Part shown: piece by piece, positions 52,917-63,026 of the stretch
How the letters are laid out: every line of letters begins with the position of its first letter
How positions within the stretch are numbered: the stretch's first letter is position 1
Notes under the pieces: generated by a model
What the model was told of the DNA's origin: nothing
Seen by the model: only the letters and a program-made list of their open reading frames with translations
Database searches by the model: none
Source: Glaciecola sp964195425
GTDB taxonomy: Bacteria; Pseudomonadota; Gammaproteobacteria; Enterobacterales; Alteromonadaceae
NCBI GenBank assembly: GCA_964195425.1
Contig: CAXMOM010000002.1
Span: forward strand, 1-64,000
Direction: 5' to 3'
DNA: 64,000 bases
Program-made: the position numbers and the translations under genes

Positions 52917-53197
52917 AAAAACAATGTGCTTGGTAAACCGTGTATAGAGTATACCTTATGTACAAAAAAGCGCGAATTCCATTCAATAGCTATCCACTAA
53001 CCCATCATTTTGACCTTACCTACGCTTGAAGACGCGCAGTTTACGCGCGAAACAACAACATATATTCAAAGTTATCGAATAATTGGTCAGTTTTGTGTAA
53101 GGTAGTTCTGATTCCACATCAAATTTAGCGATGTTTGTGCGTAAAGTTGTGTGTATTTTTGCGCCGAGCCCTTTTTGTATAATAAGTTGAATAGTTA
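52917..53197. promoter_or_regulatory. Divergent gap between ychJ and ggt
   Basis: These 281 bases hold the promoters of ychJ (minus) and ggt (plus). I see no extra gene or clear operator palindrome. Confidence 0.35.
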
Positions 53198-54916
53198 ATG
53201 AAAATCATCAAGCAAAATCGTTCCGTTTTAGCAGTAATTCTGTGTACTTTATTCGTCACTATTGCCGGTTGTAACGTTCAAAAAGCGCCACCTCCAACAA
53301 CAAACAAAGTGCAAGCGCAGCAAGCTGTAGCAATGCCCGACAGCTTTGCAGCTAAAGTTGCAATGGATATATTAAAAGACGGCGGTAACGCCGTAGACGC
53401 CGCCATAGCGGCTCAGTTTAGTCTTGCGGTAACCTACCCTGAAGCAGGTAACATAGGTGGAGGTGGATTTATGGTCATTCACTTTGACCAAGTTAACGAC
53501 TTTATAGACTACCGCGAGTTTGCGCCTGAAAAAGCCCATCGCGATATGTATCTGGACGAAAGCGGTGAAGTAAAACCTCTCGAATCTATTTATGGGGTGC
53601 TAGCATCGGGTGTTCCTGGATCCGTATCGGGTATGTGGGAAGCGCATAAAAAATACGGCTCTTTGCCTTGGGAACGTTTGCTAGCGCCCTCCGTGGCACT
53701 TGCTAAAGACGGCTTTGTAATGCCACGCAAGCTTGCCAATAAGATTGCTCGGTACATCAAACGTTTAAAAACACGTGAGGTAGAAGTTAACTTTGCAGAC
53801 TATTTTGCGTCCGCCAAAACCGGCGAAGTGTTTATTCAAACTGAGCTAGCAAACACCTTAAGGCGCATTCAAACATTAGGCAAAGATGGGTTTTATAAAG
53901 GTGAAACCGCCGTTCTCATTGAAAATTTTATGAAAAAGCATGGAGGCCTAATTTCCCAATCTGATTTAGCTGCGTATCAAGCTAAATGGCGTGCGCCGAT
54001 AATTAGTCAATGGCGTGAGTATGAGGTAGTCAGTGCCGCGCCTCCTAGTTCGGGTGGCATTGCAGTAGCGCAATGGTTACAAATGTATGATGCAGTTAAG
54101 GCACGTTTACCCGATCAAGCCGTTTCGCATAACGCTCCTTTGTATATTCATATTTTAGCCGAAGCAGGTAAGCGCGTATTTGCCGACCGCGCTGAGTACT
54201 TGGGCGATCCTGACTATTTCGATGTGCCTAAAACTGAGCTTCTCGCACCCGAATATATCGCCATGCGCGCAAGCACAATTAACATTAATAGCATTTCAGA
54301 TACCGACACTATTAAACCTGGCTTACCGGAAAGTGAGCAAACTACGCATTTCTCTATTGTAGATAAGCACGGCAACGCGGTGTCTAATACCACCACTATC
54401 AACTTAGGCTTTGGCAGCGGCATGGTGGTAGCAGGCGCAGGCTTTTTGTTAAATGATGAAATGGACGACTTTAGCGTTAAAGCCGGCGTGCCTAACTATT
54501 TTGGTGCGGTAGGTGGAGTCGCAAATGAAATTCAGCCCTTCAAAAGAATGTTAAGCAGCATGACTCCCACCATAGTACTAAAAGATGGCAACATTACCAT
54601 GGTCACCGGATCGCCCGGTGGCACCACTATATTATCTTCGGTATATTTGAGTATTCTTAGTGCATTAGAATTCAATATGCCTGCGCAAGAGGTAGTTGAT
54701 GTGCCAAGATTTCATCATCAACTATTACCTAAAGACGAAATTAGGTATCACAAAGGGATCCCAGCCGACACATTGCAGCAGCTTGAAAAGATGGGTTATA
54801 CAACTCGCGTAAGCAGGTTTGGCGACCTACACGTTATTATCAATACAGATAAGGGTCTTGAAGCTGCGTCTGAGACAAATGGCCGCGGACAGGCCATTGT
54901 TGAAGATGTGAAATAA
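53198..54916 (+). CDS. ggt: Gamma-glutamyltransferase
   Basis: A 572-residue Ntn-type enzyme that breaks or transfers the gamma-glutamyl bond of glutathione and related peptides. The signal peptide ends in a lipobox (IAGC, Cys25), so the protein is probably membrane-anchored in the periplasm. The autoprocessing site is between Gln381 and Thr382 in SEQTTHFSIVD; Thr382 becomes the nucleophile. Other blocks: GGNAVDAAIAAQF, GNIGGGGFMV, PSSGGIAVAQ, and SSMTPTIVLKDG near the substrate pocket. Single gene. Confidence 0.95.
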   Translation: MKIIKQNRSVLAVILCTLFVTIAGCNVQKAPPPTTNKVQAQQAVAMPDSFAAKVAMDILKDGGNAVDAAIAAQFSLAVTYPEAGNIGGGGFMVIHFDQVNDFIDYREFAPEKAHRDMYLDESGEVKPLESIYGVLASGVPGSVSGMWEAHKKYGSLPWERLLAPSVALAKDGFVMPRKLANKIARYIKRLKTREVEVNFADYFASAKTGEVFIQTELANTLRRIQTLGKDGFYKGETAVLIENFMKKHGGLISQSDLAAYQAKWRAPIISQWREYEVVSAAPPSSGGIAVAQWLQMYDAVKARLPDQAVSHNAPLYIHILAEAGKRVFADRAEYLGDPDYFDVPKTELLAPEYIAMRASTININSISDTDTIKPGLPESEQTTHFSIVDKHGNAVSNTTTINLGFGSGMVVAGAGFLLNDEMDDFSVKAGVPNYFGAVGGVANEIQPFKRMLSSMTPTIVLKDGNITMVTGSPGGTTILSSVYLSILSALEFNMPAQEVVDVPRFHHQLLPKDEIRYHKGIPADTLQQLEKMGYTTRVSRFGDLHVIINTDKGLEAASETNGRGQAIVEDVK

Positions 54917-54918
54917 AC

Positions 54919-55167
54919 TTACCCAACAAAATGAAAAAAGATAAGTGCAAAAAAGATTACTGAAAAATAAGGTATCGGCGACGACCATAAACTCAGCGGT
55001 TGGCGAGGATTTACGTCGCCTATTTTCTGTCGTCTGCGCACTAAATAGCTAAAAAAGATAAATGGAATAGGTACAATAACCACATACGCAACGCCCAACC
55101 ATTGAAATGCAGACCACGCCATAAACACGACATACGCATATATAAAAGCTAACACTACATACTTCAC
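54919..55167 (-). CDS. Small membrane protein, unknown
   Basis: An 82-residue protein with three probable membrane segments (VVLAFIYAYVVFMAWSAFQWLG, VVIVPIPFIFFSYLV, IPYFSVIFFALIFFHFVG) and a basic loop (RRRQK). I do not recognise the family. It converges on ggt with two bases between stops. Composition and a ribosome site (AAAGGAAAC) support a real gene. Confidence 0.6.
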   Translation of the reverse strand: MKYVVLAFIYAYVVFMAWSAFQWLGVAYVVIVPIPFIFFSYLVRRRQKIGDVNPRQPLSLWSSPIPYFSVIFFALIFFHFVG

Positions 55168-55375
55168 TTTTGTTTCCTTTTAATTATTATTATCAAATTT
55201 GACGCTAAATTGTGCCTGTTATGCATGCATTAGTAAAACAAATTAAATAATTAAGTATTAATAGCTGGGCATAAATGAGTAATTTCGTAATATATTCGAT
55301 ACGACAGTGATGAAGATGAGGCAAACAATAGACACAGAGCTTTATATAAAAGACCTGTATCTATAAGCTAGGCTT

Positions 55376-56770
55376 TCAGTTGCTGCTGGAGTCGCTCTGT
55401 ATTGGCATGTATATAAAATCGCTAGCTTCAGTTGCTAACATTCTATCCACTAAGGTATTCGCGCTTACCTTCGCAACATGCTTAATTAGCGCATGGGGTG
55501 TGTTGTCACCCATTTCATAAGTTACTGCATGCACATTGTAAGTGTCAGCAATAAATTGTTTAAATACACCTCTACCGGGACTTGATCCTGGACGATTTCG
55601 CACCACAAATGACGACACAGTGTTTGCCTTTACATCAGCCAGCCAGTTATCAGCAAAATCGGCTGGGGCAACATGATAATTGTTTGGCATTGTATAAAAG
55701 ATGTCTTGCTGAGTTGAATGAAAATCAAGTGCAAATACAAGCTTAGGCTTTTCGCCTTCACTTTTATTATTTACGTTTGACGGCAGCGGAGTTAAAAGCG
55801 AAGTCATATAGTCATGCACTACTTTTGTTTCTACTTGTTCAAACTTACCCCAATCTCTATTTAAATCGGCGCCTTTGGTGTTGTGTCGCCAATTTCCATT
55901 GGCAACTCCATCAGGATTGACATTTGGCACCATGAGCACATTAAATCGTTTGTGAAACGCATTCATTTTGCTGTTTGTTTGGTTTAGCTGCTCAGCAAAG
56001 CGCAAAAACGCGACAGCACCGGTGAGTTCCGGCGGGTGCATACGCCCAACAAGCACCAGCCACTCATGGTTACTGCTTTGTTGATTGACTAAAGCATGAA
56101 TAGGGCGCCCTTGAGTTGAATGCCCAATTAGGATTTTTTCATACAGGCCATTGGTGATAAATTTATTTGACCAATCTTCATAATCCTGATTATCGATAAT
56201 AGCTTGGGCCGATATTTTTAAGGCCTGTGTTTGTGAATTAGTGTCGAGCGTAACCGTAAACTCCATCACCTTTCCATTTGCGGCGGTGTTGCTTAACGTG
56301 AAGTCAAGTAACTGCCATTCCCCATTGGGGAGCTGCATCTTAGGTAAGTATCTTGGACGAGCGTCAATGGCTTTGATGACAATAGATATCGTATTACCTT
56401 CTTCTTGACCAGCGCTTAATGTGCTTTTGTTGTCACGACCACTATCGCGTTCCAAACTTTTCACTCTCTCTACAGTAAACGCATACCACGGGCTAGGGTT
56501 AATAGGCCTGCTCTCAGCATCTATCTCTAGTAAGTAAGTATTGTCGTCAAGTTGCTTGCAGCCACCTAAACGCGCACCCTCAAAATTAGCTTTAAAAGCC
56601 ACTTGGCTAAATTGACATTCCTTTGCTACTTTATTTAGGTCAGTAGCCTCAGTTTGGCTACCGTCTACTAATATAGCATTCGCTTTATAAACGAATGTTA
56701 ACACTAGTAAGGACACAAGCATTAAACCTAGCAGAAACGAGCAAGCAAATAGCCGAATATCATTTCTCAT
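55376..56770 (-). CDS. M14 zinc carboxypeptidase (cytosolic-carboxypeptidase-like), exported
   Basis: A 464-residue protein with an N-terminal membrane segment (about 8-31). An all-beta domain precedes the M14 catalytic domain from about 200: zinc ligands His245 and Glu248 in MHPPE and His351 in DFHST, substrate-binding NWRHNTKGADLNRDW, and the catalytic glutamate Glu419 in VTYEMGDN. The layout resembles M14 subfamily D (CCP-like) enzymes, but here exported, so it probably trims peptides outside the cytoplasm. The start overlaps the stop of the SGNH-like gene by 4 bases (ATGA). Confidence 0.88.
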   Translation of the reverse strand: MRNDIRLFACSFLLGLMLVSLLVLTFVYKANAILVDGSQTEATDLNKVAKECQFSQVAFKANFEGARLGGCKQLDDNTYLLEIDAESRPINPSPWYAFTVERVKSLERDSGRDNKSTLSAGQEEGNTISIVIKAIDARPRYLPKMQLPNGEWQLLDFTLSNTAANGKVMEFTVTLDTNSQTQALKISAQAIIDNQDYEDWSNKFITNGLYEKILIGHSTQGRPIHALVNQQSSNHEWLVLVGRMHPPELTGAVAFLRFAEQLNQTNSKMNAFHKRFNVLMVPNVNPDGVANGNWRHNTKGADLNRDWGKFEQVETKVVHDYMTSLLTPLPSNVNNKSEGEKPKLVFALDFHSTQQDIFYTMPNNYHVAPADFADNWLADVKANTVSSFVVRNRPGSSPGRGVFKQFIADTYNVHAVTYEMGDNTPHALIKHVAKVSANTLVDRMLATEASDFIYMPIQSDSSSN

Positions 56771-57582
56771 TTAATAAAGTCCTTAACTGTTTGCCATGCG
56801 ATTTTTTGCAGCTCAGCTGCATGCTCTGGCGGTAACCCACCTATAAAAGGCAGCCCTTGCGGCGATTGATTATAAAGCGCAGCATAAAATACACAGGCGG
56901 CTAAATAAGTCCCGGATTGGCTAGGATGTTTTATTGATTTTTTGTAGGTTAACGTGGGCAAATTATCAATGGATTTAGCGCCCAACACGTCGGCAACATA
57001 CAAAGAAATATAAGGGTGCTGTTGCTGTGCATTCGCGAAGGCCAAACCTACCGGTACAAGAGGCACTTGATGCTTTTTCGCTGCATCTATGTAGGCTAGC
57101 GCAAGCTTTTCACCCATTTCTGCGTCGCCTTCGTATTCCCACGTCATAAACAAAACAGGCAATATTTTTTCTTGTTTAAGCATATTAATAGCGTTACCTA
57201 ATGACTGTTTGAAGTTCTCTTGTTTTTTGCTAGTGATAGGCTCATTACTGTGTCCTTGCAGCACTACCGCGTCCCATTTAGCATTTTTTTGAGACAGCAT
57301 AGCTTCTAGTAATGGCAGTTGTTCATATATATGCCCACCCGAAAGCGTCATGAGCCTGAACCGGCTTTTACCGACTTCCCATTGACCAGCTGACCTTACA
57401 AGCCCGCCCAAATGATTATGAATACCGTTATTGTAAAAACTAAAACTATTACCGGTAAATAATATACGCTGTGGCCCTTTATTAGCCATTGCCTGCTGAG
57501 TACCCAACAATAAGATGAGTACACTCAGTGCAATCGATTTAGCGCTTATTTTACAAATAGCCAAGGATAAAAATTTAATCAT
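56767..57582 (-). CDS. Exported SGNH-hydrolase-like protein
   Basis: A 271-residue protein with a signal peptide (about 1-33, cleavage after QAMA) and SGNH-type blocks: ILFTGNSFSFYNNGIHNHL (nucleophile Ser in GNSF), WDAVVLQGHSNEP (Gly/Asn block) and a C-terminal KHPSQSGTYLAACVFYAAL with the Asp/His-like dyad (HPSQSG, as in DUF4886 proteins). It should be an esterase or related hydrolase. Coupled to the M14 peptidase gene by a 4-base overlap, and 31 bases downstream of the DASS symporter gene; the three probably form one operon. Confidence 0.75.
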   Translation of the reverse strand: MIKFLSLAICKISAKSIALSVLILLLGTQQAMANKGPQRILFTGNSFSFYNNGIHNHLGGLVRSAGQWEVGKSRFRLMTLSGGHIYEQLPLLEAMLSQKNAKWDAVVLQGHSNEPITSKKQENFKQSLGNAINMLKQEKILPVLFMTWEYEGDAEMGEKLALAYIDAAKKHQVPLVPVGLAFANAQQQHPYISLYVADVLGAKSIDNLPTLTYKKSIKHPSQSGTYLAACVFYAALYNQSPQGLPFIGGLPPEHAAELQKIAWQTVKDFIK

Positions 57583-57612
57583 TTTGTTTACTCTGAATAT
57601 AAAAACTAAAGG

Positions 57613-59094
57613 CTATAAAAAGACTAAAGGCGCTAACCAGACAGCCACCACAGTAAGCAACATCATACCAATGATATTCAAGATTATGCCGGCTCTGACC
57701 ATTTGCGGAATACTCAGTACACCCGAGGCAAACACAATCGCATTAGGCGGCGTAGCCACCGGCAACATAAAGGCGCAACTAGCAGCCAAAGTAATAGGAA
57801 TACACAATAGCAAAGGCGAAACTCCTAGTTCGAGTGCTACTGCCGCAACTACGGGCAAGAAAGTGGCTGCGGTGGCGACATTACTTGTGAGTTCAGTTAA
57901 AAATATAACCAAACCCGTAGCGGCTACTACTAGTACAAAAATACCCAGTCCGCCAAGCGGCGTCAAGCTACTGCCTAACCAAGTTGCAAGTCCTGAACCA
58001 GAAACAGCAGCGGCTAAACTCAAGCCGCCGCCAAACAATATAAGTACGCCCCATGGTAGCCTGTTAGCATCTAACCACACCATAAGTTGTGGCTGTTGTT
58101 TGTCGCCACTTGGCATTAAGAAAAGAATTAATGCAGCGGTCATCACAATGCCGGTATCGCTTAAAAAAGAAATGTCGAGTAAATCTGAAATAGGCCTGCG
58201 GGCAATCCAACACAAAACGACTAAAGCGAAAATAATCGCTACGCGTTTCTCTGCTTTGCTCATTGGCCCGAGTTCATTTCTGAGCTTTTCTAAATGGTCA
58301 TGTACCGCCTGATTAGCTGGCACATCTACTTTAAAACTCCACCGCGTAAGCGAATACCAAGCAAGAGGCAACATAATCACCATAATAGGCACGCCTACTA
58401 GCATCCAACTAGCAAAGGTAATTTGAATGTCGTAGTTGTCATTTAAAAATGCCGCCAGCAAAGCGTTTGGGGGTGTCCCTACCAAAGTAGACAAACCACC
58501 AATAGTGGCTGCATAGGCTAAGCCTAATAGCATCGCGGCTTGAAAGTCTCTGGTTTGGTGTGCTTTTAAATTAGGATTATTGTCGGCAATAACTTTAGCA
58601 ACCGACAGGGCAATAGGCATTAGCATCATGGTGGTAGAGGTATTTGTCATCCACATTGAAAGGAAAGCCGCCACCAGCATAAAGCCGCCAATAAGATAAC
58701 GACCGTCGGTACCGGTATACGACAATATCGCAAGTGCTATGCGTTTATGTAAATGCCAGCGCTCTACCGCTAGAGCCAATATAAATGCACCTAAAAATAG
58801 ATAAATAATAGGGTTAGCATAAGAAGCGGTTACCTCTGCTAAAGGCATTACGCCTAAAAATGGAAATACTACTATCGGCAAGAATGCAGTAGCAGGAACG
58901 GGAACAGCCTCTGTTGCCCACCACGACGCCATCCATAAACCAACTGCTGCAACTCGCCACGCTGCTGGTTCCATTAATGTTTGATTGCCACCTGCAACCA
59001 TCATAGTACCAAATAACAATGGCCCTAATAGTAGCCCTATGTCTTGATATCGGGCGCGCGGATGCTCTACCATATCGGTAAGGTTAGTACTCAT
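57613..59094 (-). CDS. DASS/SLC13-family sodium:anion symporter
   Basis: A 493-residue transporter with about eleven membrane segments. Family blocks: WWATEAVPVPATAFLPIVVFPFLGV, the SNT-type motif LTELTSNVATAATFLPVVAAVA and NTSTTMMLMPIA in the repeat, and LPVATPPNAIVFASG at the end. It imports dicarboxylates, sulfate or related anions with sodium. It is first in a minus-strand set with the SGNH protein and the M14 peptidase. A strong terminator separates it from the TonB receptor upstream. Confidence 0.92.
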   Translation of the reverse strand: MSTNLTDMVEHPRARYQDIGLLLGPLLFGTMMVAGGNQTLMEPAAWRVAAVGLWMASWWATEAVPVPATAFLPIVVFPFLGVMPLAEVTASYANPIIYLFLGAFILALAVERWHLHKRIALAILSYTGTDGRYLIGGFMLVAAFLSMWMTNTSTTMMLMPIALSVAKVIADNNPNLKAHQTRDFQAAMLLGLAYAATIGGLSTLVGTPPNALLAAFLNDNYDIQITFASWMLVGVPIMVIMLPLAWYSLTRWSFKVDVPANQAVHDHLEKLRNELGPMSKAEKRVAIIFALVVLCWIARRPISDLLDISFLSDTGIVMTAALILFLMPSGDKQQPQLMVWLDANRLPWGVLILFGGGLSLAAAVSGSGLATWLGSSLTPLGGLGIFVLVVAATGLVIFLTELTSNVATAATFLPVVAAVALELGVSPLLLCIPITLAASCAFMLPVATPPNAIVFASGVLSIPQMVRAGIILNIIGMMLLTVVAVWLAPLVFL

Positions 59095-59140
59095 TTGATT
59101 CCTTTTACTAATACAATTTCTTTGACTAAATTCGAGTATG

Positions 59141-59182
59141 ATAAAAAAGCATCAATAAAGGAGCTTGCGCCCCTTTATTGAT
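59141..59182 (-). terminator. Rho-independent terminator after the TonB receptor
   Basis: On the minus strand ATCAATAAAGG pairs perfectly with CCTTTATTGAT (plus 59172-59182 and 59151-59161); the stem extends to 14 pairs with one mismatch around a four-base loop. It is followed by a T-run (GCTTTTTTATC) in the minus direction, 60-100 bases after the receptor stop. Confidence 0.9.
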
Positions 59183-59244
59183 TAGCATTTTATGCACTAC
59201 TTGGTGTGCAAAGCTTTGTCTAACTAACTTCGTTTAGTAAGTGG

Positions 59245-62229
59245 TTAAAACTTTGCTCTTACATCGATGTAATAGCCACGTCCATAGTCGCGATGCGCAT
59301 CAGAGAAGAAGCCAAAGAAGCGATCTGCTAAAGGTGCTCTTTCATCCGTTAAGTTACGCACCCCTAAGCGAACTCGAGTATTTACGTCGCTAATATTTAA
59401 CCTGTAGTCAAATGTTGCATTGTAAGTTGTCATACTAGGGATTCTGTAACGTGTGCCATCATCTAGCGTTAAAGAGCTTTGATAGAAGTTACCAATGCGA
59501 TTGCCGCTAAGCGACGCGCCAAAATCAGACAGGCGCCAGCTTAAACGCATAGAATGACGTTGTTCTTGATTGCCATCTCGCCCTCTTAAATCAGCAAAAC
59601 CGTCTACAGGGAACGAGCTTGGGATACTGCCCGCTTCTTGTGCCGCCACGATTAAAGCTGAATCGCCACCAGCCTCTTGCGAAAACTTCTCAATAACAGA
59701 GGCGTTGTAACTAAATTTAAAATCACCTATTTCAGTATCAAAATTGTAATACACGCCTACATCGTAGCCCGCTAAATTACGCTTGCTTAAGTTTAAATAT
59801 TGGTCGTCAATAAATTTGATATCACCAGCGGGACATATTCCAGCATTTTGATAAACAAGGCTTTCGTCTTCGCCTGCTGGATCTCTCGTTACTGCAGGAT
59901 TAAAGACTGCCGAACCGCAATTGCTAGTGCCAGCTTCAAGCCTAAAAAACAGGTCAAGCAAGGTGTGGTTTTCTTCACCAAATAACCCAATAGTATTGTC
60001 TTTTTCAATTGACCAATAATCAGCAGTTACCGTTAAGCCTTCGATCGGATTTAGAACAATACCAAAAGAGATATTAGTCGATTCCTCTGGTAATAACTGG
60101 TTACTACCTTGTGCAATTCTCTGAACAGAATTACGGCAATCTAAGGTGTTTTGCTCTGGATCTCCGCCGTTCTCCGCAGCATATATGCACGCGTAATCGT
60201 TACGAGTGTTGTTACGCGCCACAATGTCTTCGTTAATTGTGACTAAGTTGGGTGCTCTGTATGCTTGAGACCAAGAACCACGCAATAAGAACTCTTCTGA
60301 AGGACGCCAGCCAAAAGCTAATTTCCCTACCGTTGTCGCTTTTACGTCAGAGAAATCTTCGTATCGAATAGCCGCTTGCACGTTTAAAGTTTCGTGCAAT
60401 GGAATTTGCATCTCAACAAAGAGCGAAACTACGTCTCGCTCACCGCTGTTATCGGGCGTAGGGCTAGAGTTAACAACGTCTGATACAAATGGATACGTGT
60501 CGCCGTCGAAATCTGTGAAGGCAATAGTGCCATCAAGGCGCTCATCACGATCATCTTCAAATGTTTCCTCTCTGTACTCAAAACCAAGCACTAACGCCAC
60601 TGGACCTGCTGGCATAGAGAATATTTCAGGATGAGCAAATTTCACATCAAATGTGGTCAAAGTGGTTTCGCTATCACGCCTAACATTAATAAGCGCTCTT
60701 TCTATGTTTGAATTCACGCCGCCACTAAAGGGGTTATAGGCCGCAGGCGTACTATCAAACAAGGCTTCGGTTATTAGGATGTTCGATACACGATTGCTCG
60801 TAACATCTTCTTTTTCAGCCTTTGAATAAGCAATCGCCGATTCCCAACTCCAGTCACCAAGCTCTCCTCTGAAACCTTGCAGGAATCGAAAAGTTTCGCC
60901 GTCGTTATCGATTATGCGAGGCAGCTCAGCGTAGCGATAATTGTCGATAACAAGTTCCAAACCAGCGCACGGCACATCCGGAATAAGGTCATTGCTAAGC
61001 CTATTTGGCGAACCACAAGGGCCAAAGGGGTTATAGTAGTTTTCCGCGCCTACTCGCAGTCTAGATGAAGAAAACGCTGCAGTTGCATGGCGGCGTAAAT
61101 TAGTCTTAGATTGATAATATGAGAGCTCGGTAAAACCCTCCATACCATTTGTAAATTCATGGTTAATAAATACAAACATATTGGCGCGGCTTAGCTCGGA
61201 GCTTAAATCTCGATCCGCATTAAGGTTATTTCTAAATGTCCCTTGCCCATCTATAGCGCCACAAGTGGTTGCATTTAATACATATTCACAGCGCTCATCG
61301 CCTATTGGATAGGTTTCAAATTCGCCAGACCCGTCAGTAAATATATTTCTTAAGCCAGCGTCACGGGCACTGCTTACCAAGTCATATTGGCCATAAAGCG
61401 AATTTGCACTGTTGTTTCTAAAGCGGACATCGCCAGCCCAAGGAGAATCCTCTGGTACGCGGTCTCTAAAATCGGCATTTGCCCATCTTTCGTCATCTTG
61501 GGAGTTTACCCGGTCGCGCGAGTAATAATTGAAGAAAGTACTTACGTTCGTTCTTCCGCTATTGAAATCTTTACCCCACTGTGCAGTTAAGGTTTGGGTA
61601 TCTCTGGGAATATTGTCGTAACCACCAAAACGGCCAGTGAGCGTAAAGCCAACAAAATTCGATTTAAGCACATGGTTAACAACCCCTGCTACTGCATCTG
61701 CACCGTAAATAGCCGATGCACCGTCTCGAAGCACTTCAACTCGGCTGAGACCATGTACCGGGATAGTATTTACGTTGACTGAATTGACGGGTACAAAACT
61801 ACCGCCCACCTCCTCAGTTTGATAGGACGCCGAATTTACCATTCTGCGACCGTTCAGTAGCACCAATGTATTACCCGTGCCTAAGTTTCTTAAGTTGTAA
61901 GTACCAATATCACCGCGCGCTGCGTTTACGCCACCTGCAATATTTTCTGCTTCTGAGAAAAAGTTTTGGCCATTTTCCGGTATAAGCTGCAGGAGGTCGT
62001 CTATTGAATCAATCCCCAAAGTACCAATGTCATCGGCAGAAATAACTGACACAGCTAATGCTTCAGCTACTTGTCCGCCCTTAATGTGTGTTCCCACTAC
62101 GGAAATTTTCTCAACGGCTTGCTCTTCAACACCGACATCTTGTGCCATAGCCGAAGAGGAAAAAACTGAGGCTACTGACAACGCCAGTAAGCTTGGTATG
62201 AAACGTTTATATTTGTGTGTGCTAGGCAT
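59245..62229 (-). CDS. TonB-dependent outer-membrane receptor
   Basis: A 994-residue receptor. The signal peptide (cut after AMA in SSSAMAQD) is followed directly by the TonB box region (EKISVVGTHI) and plug (NLRNLGTGNTLVLLNGRRM, VEVLRDGASAIYGADAVAGVVN), then a 22-strand barrel that ends in an aromatic strand (GYYIDVRAKF). There is no N-terminal STN signalling domain. The substrate is unknown; large peptides or oligosaccharides are usual for this alteromonad type. A ribosome site AAAGGG precedes the ATG. An ECF sigma/anti-sigma pair lies upstream, a DASS symporter operon downstream. Confidence 0.94.
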   Translation of the reverse strand: MPSTHKYKRFIPSLLALSVASVFSSSAMAQDVGVEEQAVEKISVVGTHIKGGQVAEALAVSVISADDIGTLGIDSIDDLLQLIPENGQNFFSEAENIAGGVNAARGDIGTYNLRNLGTGNTLVLLNGRRMVNSASYQTEEVGGSFVPVNSVNVNTIPVHGLSRVEVLRDGASAIYGADAVAGVVNHVLKSNFVGFTLTGRFGGYDNIPRDTQTLTAQWGKDFNSGRTNVSTFFNYYSRDRVNSQDDERWANADFRDRVPEDSPWAGDVRFRNNSANSLYGQYDLVSSARDAGLRNIFTDGSGEFETYPIGDERCEYVLNATTCGAIDGQGTFRNNLNADRDLSSELSRANMFVFINHEFTNGMEGFTELSYYQSKTNLRRHATAAFSSSRLRVGAENYYNPFGPCGSPNRLSNDLIPDVPCAGLELVIDNYRYAELPRIIDNDGETFRFLQGFRGELGDWSWESAIAYSKAEKEDVTSNRVSNILITEALFDSTPAAYNPFSGGVNSNIERALINVRRDSETTLTTFDVKFAHPEIFSMPAGPVALVLGFEYREETFEDDRDERLDGTIAFTDFDGDTYPFVSDVVNSSPTPDNSGERDVVSLFVEMQIPLHETLNVQAAIRYEDFSDVKATTVGKLAFGWRPSEEFLLRGSWSQAYRAPNLVTINEDIVARNNTRNDYACIYAAENGGDPEQNTLDCRNSVQRIAQGSNQLLPEESTNISFGIVLNPIEGLTVTADYWSIEKDNTIGLFGEENHTLLDLFFRLEAGTSNCGSAVFNPAVTRDPAGEDESLVYQNAGICPAGDIKFIDDQYLNLSKRNLAGYDVGVYYNFDTEIGDFKFSYNASVIEKFSQEAGGDSALIVAAQEAGSIPSSFPVDGFADLRGRDGNQEQRHSMRLSWRLSDFGASLSGNRIGNFYQSSLTLDDGTRYRIPSMTTYNATFDYRLNISDVNTRVRLGVRNLTDERAPLADRFFGFFSDAHRDYGRGYYIDVRAKF

Positions 62230-62410
62230 ATGCGACCCTTTTTATGTTTTATAAGCTTGAATGTGCAGACAAGTGCTCTGTTAAATATTTTATTATTTTT
62301 ATCTTTAACTCTAGCTATACGCGCATGTAAACAAAAACCCCTAAAGATTTTTACTTTTTACTTACAATTAAGGGAACAGCGAGGGTAAAAAGGAGCTTAT
62401 TTAGATTTAT

Positions 62411-62977
62411 TTAAAAAAGTTGTTGGATAAAAGGTGAAGTTAAACCAACGACAATTAAGCCCATTGAAACAACATAAGCCCAATCAGGAGAGGATGCCCG
62501 GCTGCGTCCTAAAATTGCTTGTGAATCTTGATTGTGGGGAAGCAATATAGGCAGCTGTTTACGTTTACATTCATTTGCGAGGAACGCAAAGTCGTTTTCA
62601 TCATGTGGTTTGTTTTTGCTATGCGTAAAAGCAAACACATTTGACGCACTAATTCGATCAGATATTTCATGAATACAAACAGACTTAGCCCACAGCAATG
62701 ACATTTCAGCATAGGCCTGCTGATGCTGCACGTGTGCATTTAGCCATTCGTTAAACTCGGCCACTAATGCGTACTGCGCCTGTTGGCTTTGTTGCACATG
62801 TTGTAAATTAGTATTTAGATAATGCTCTTCAACATTTTTATGTTCAGCGCTATCTGCAAAGTCATGTTCACAAAGCGCCACGCTACTTTGTATATCATCA
62901 AGCACAGCAATCCACTGGGTAGCTTCTTCAAGTACCTGTTCACTTAATTCAAAACCTGTCCACTCTTCCATACTCAT
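62411..62977 (-). CDS. FecR-N-like anti-sigma protein with C-terminal anchor, no FecR periplasmic domain
   Basis: A 188-residue protein. Two blocks of the FecR N-terminal (DUF4880) sigma-binding domain are visible: ATQWIAVLDD (19-28) and EFNEWLNAHVQHQQAYAEMSLLWAK (74-98), with an unusual Gln/His-rich insertion between. A single membrane segment lies at 167-184, and the chain ends four residues later, so nothing folds in the periplasm. The gene follows the ECF sigma gene after 49 bases. It probably holds that sigma factor inactive; how it would sense a signal is unclear. Confidence 0.7.
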   Translation of the reverse strand: MSMEEWTGFELSEQVLEEATQWIAVLDDIQSSVALCEHDFADSAEHKNVEEHYLNTNLQHVQQSQQAQYALVAEFNEWLNAHVQHQQAYAEMSLLWAKSVCIHEISDRISASNVFAFTHSKNKPHDENDFAFLANECKRKQLPILLPHNQDSQAILGRSRASSPDWAYVVSMGLIVVGLTSPFIQQLF

Positions 62978-63026
62978 GGCAGGTGTTTAAAGCTCTGTTG
63001 GAAATGAAGTAACTCGTTCACTCTAT

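Noticed and set aside
57515..58312. Long plus-strand frame of 265 codons
   Set aside because: It is antisense to the DASS symporter gene, whose membrane segments and family motifs are clear; the plus product is low-complexity Ala/Thr/Lys/Ser.
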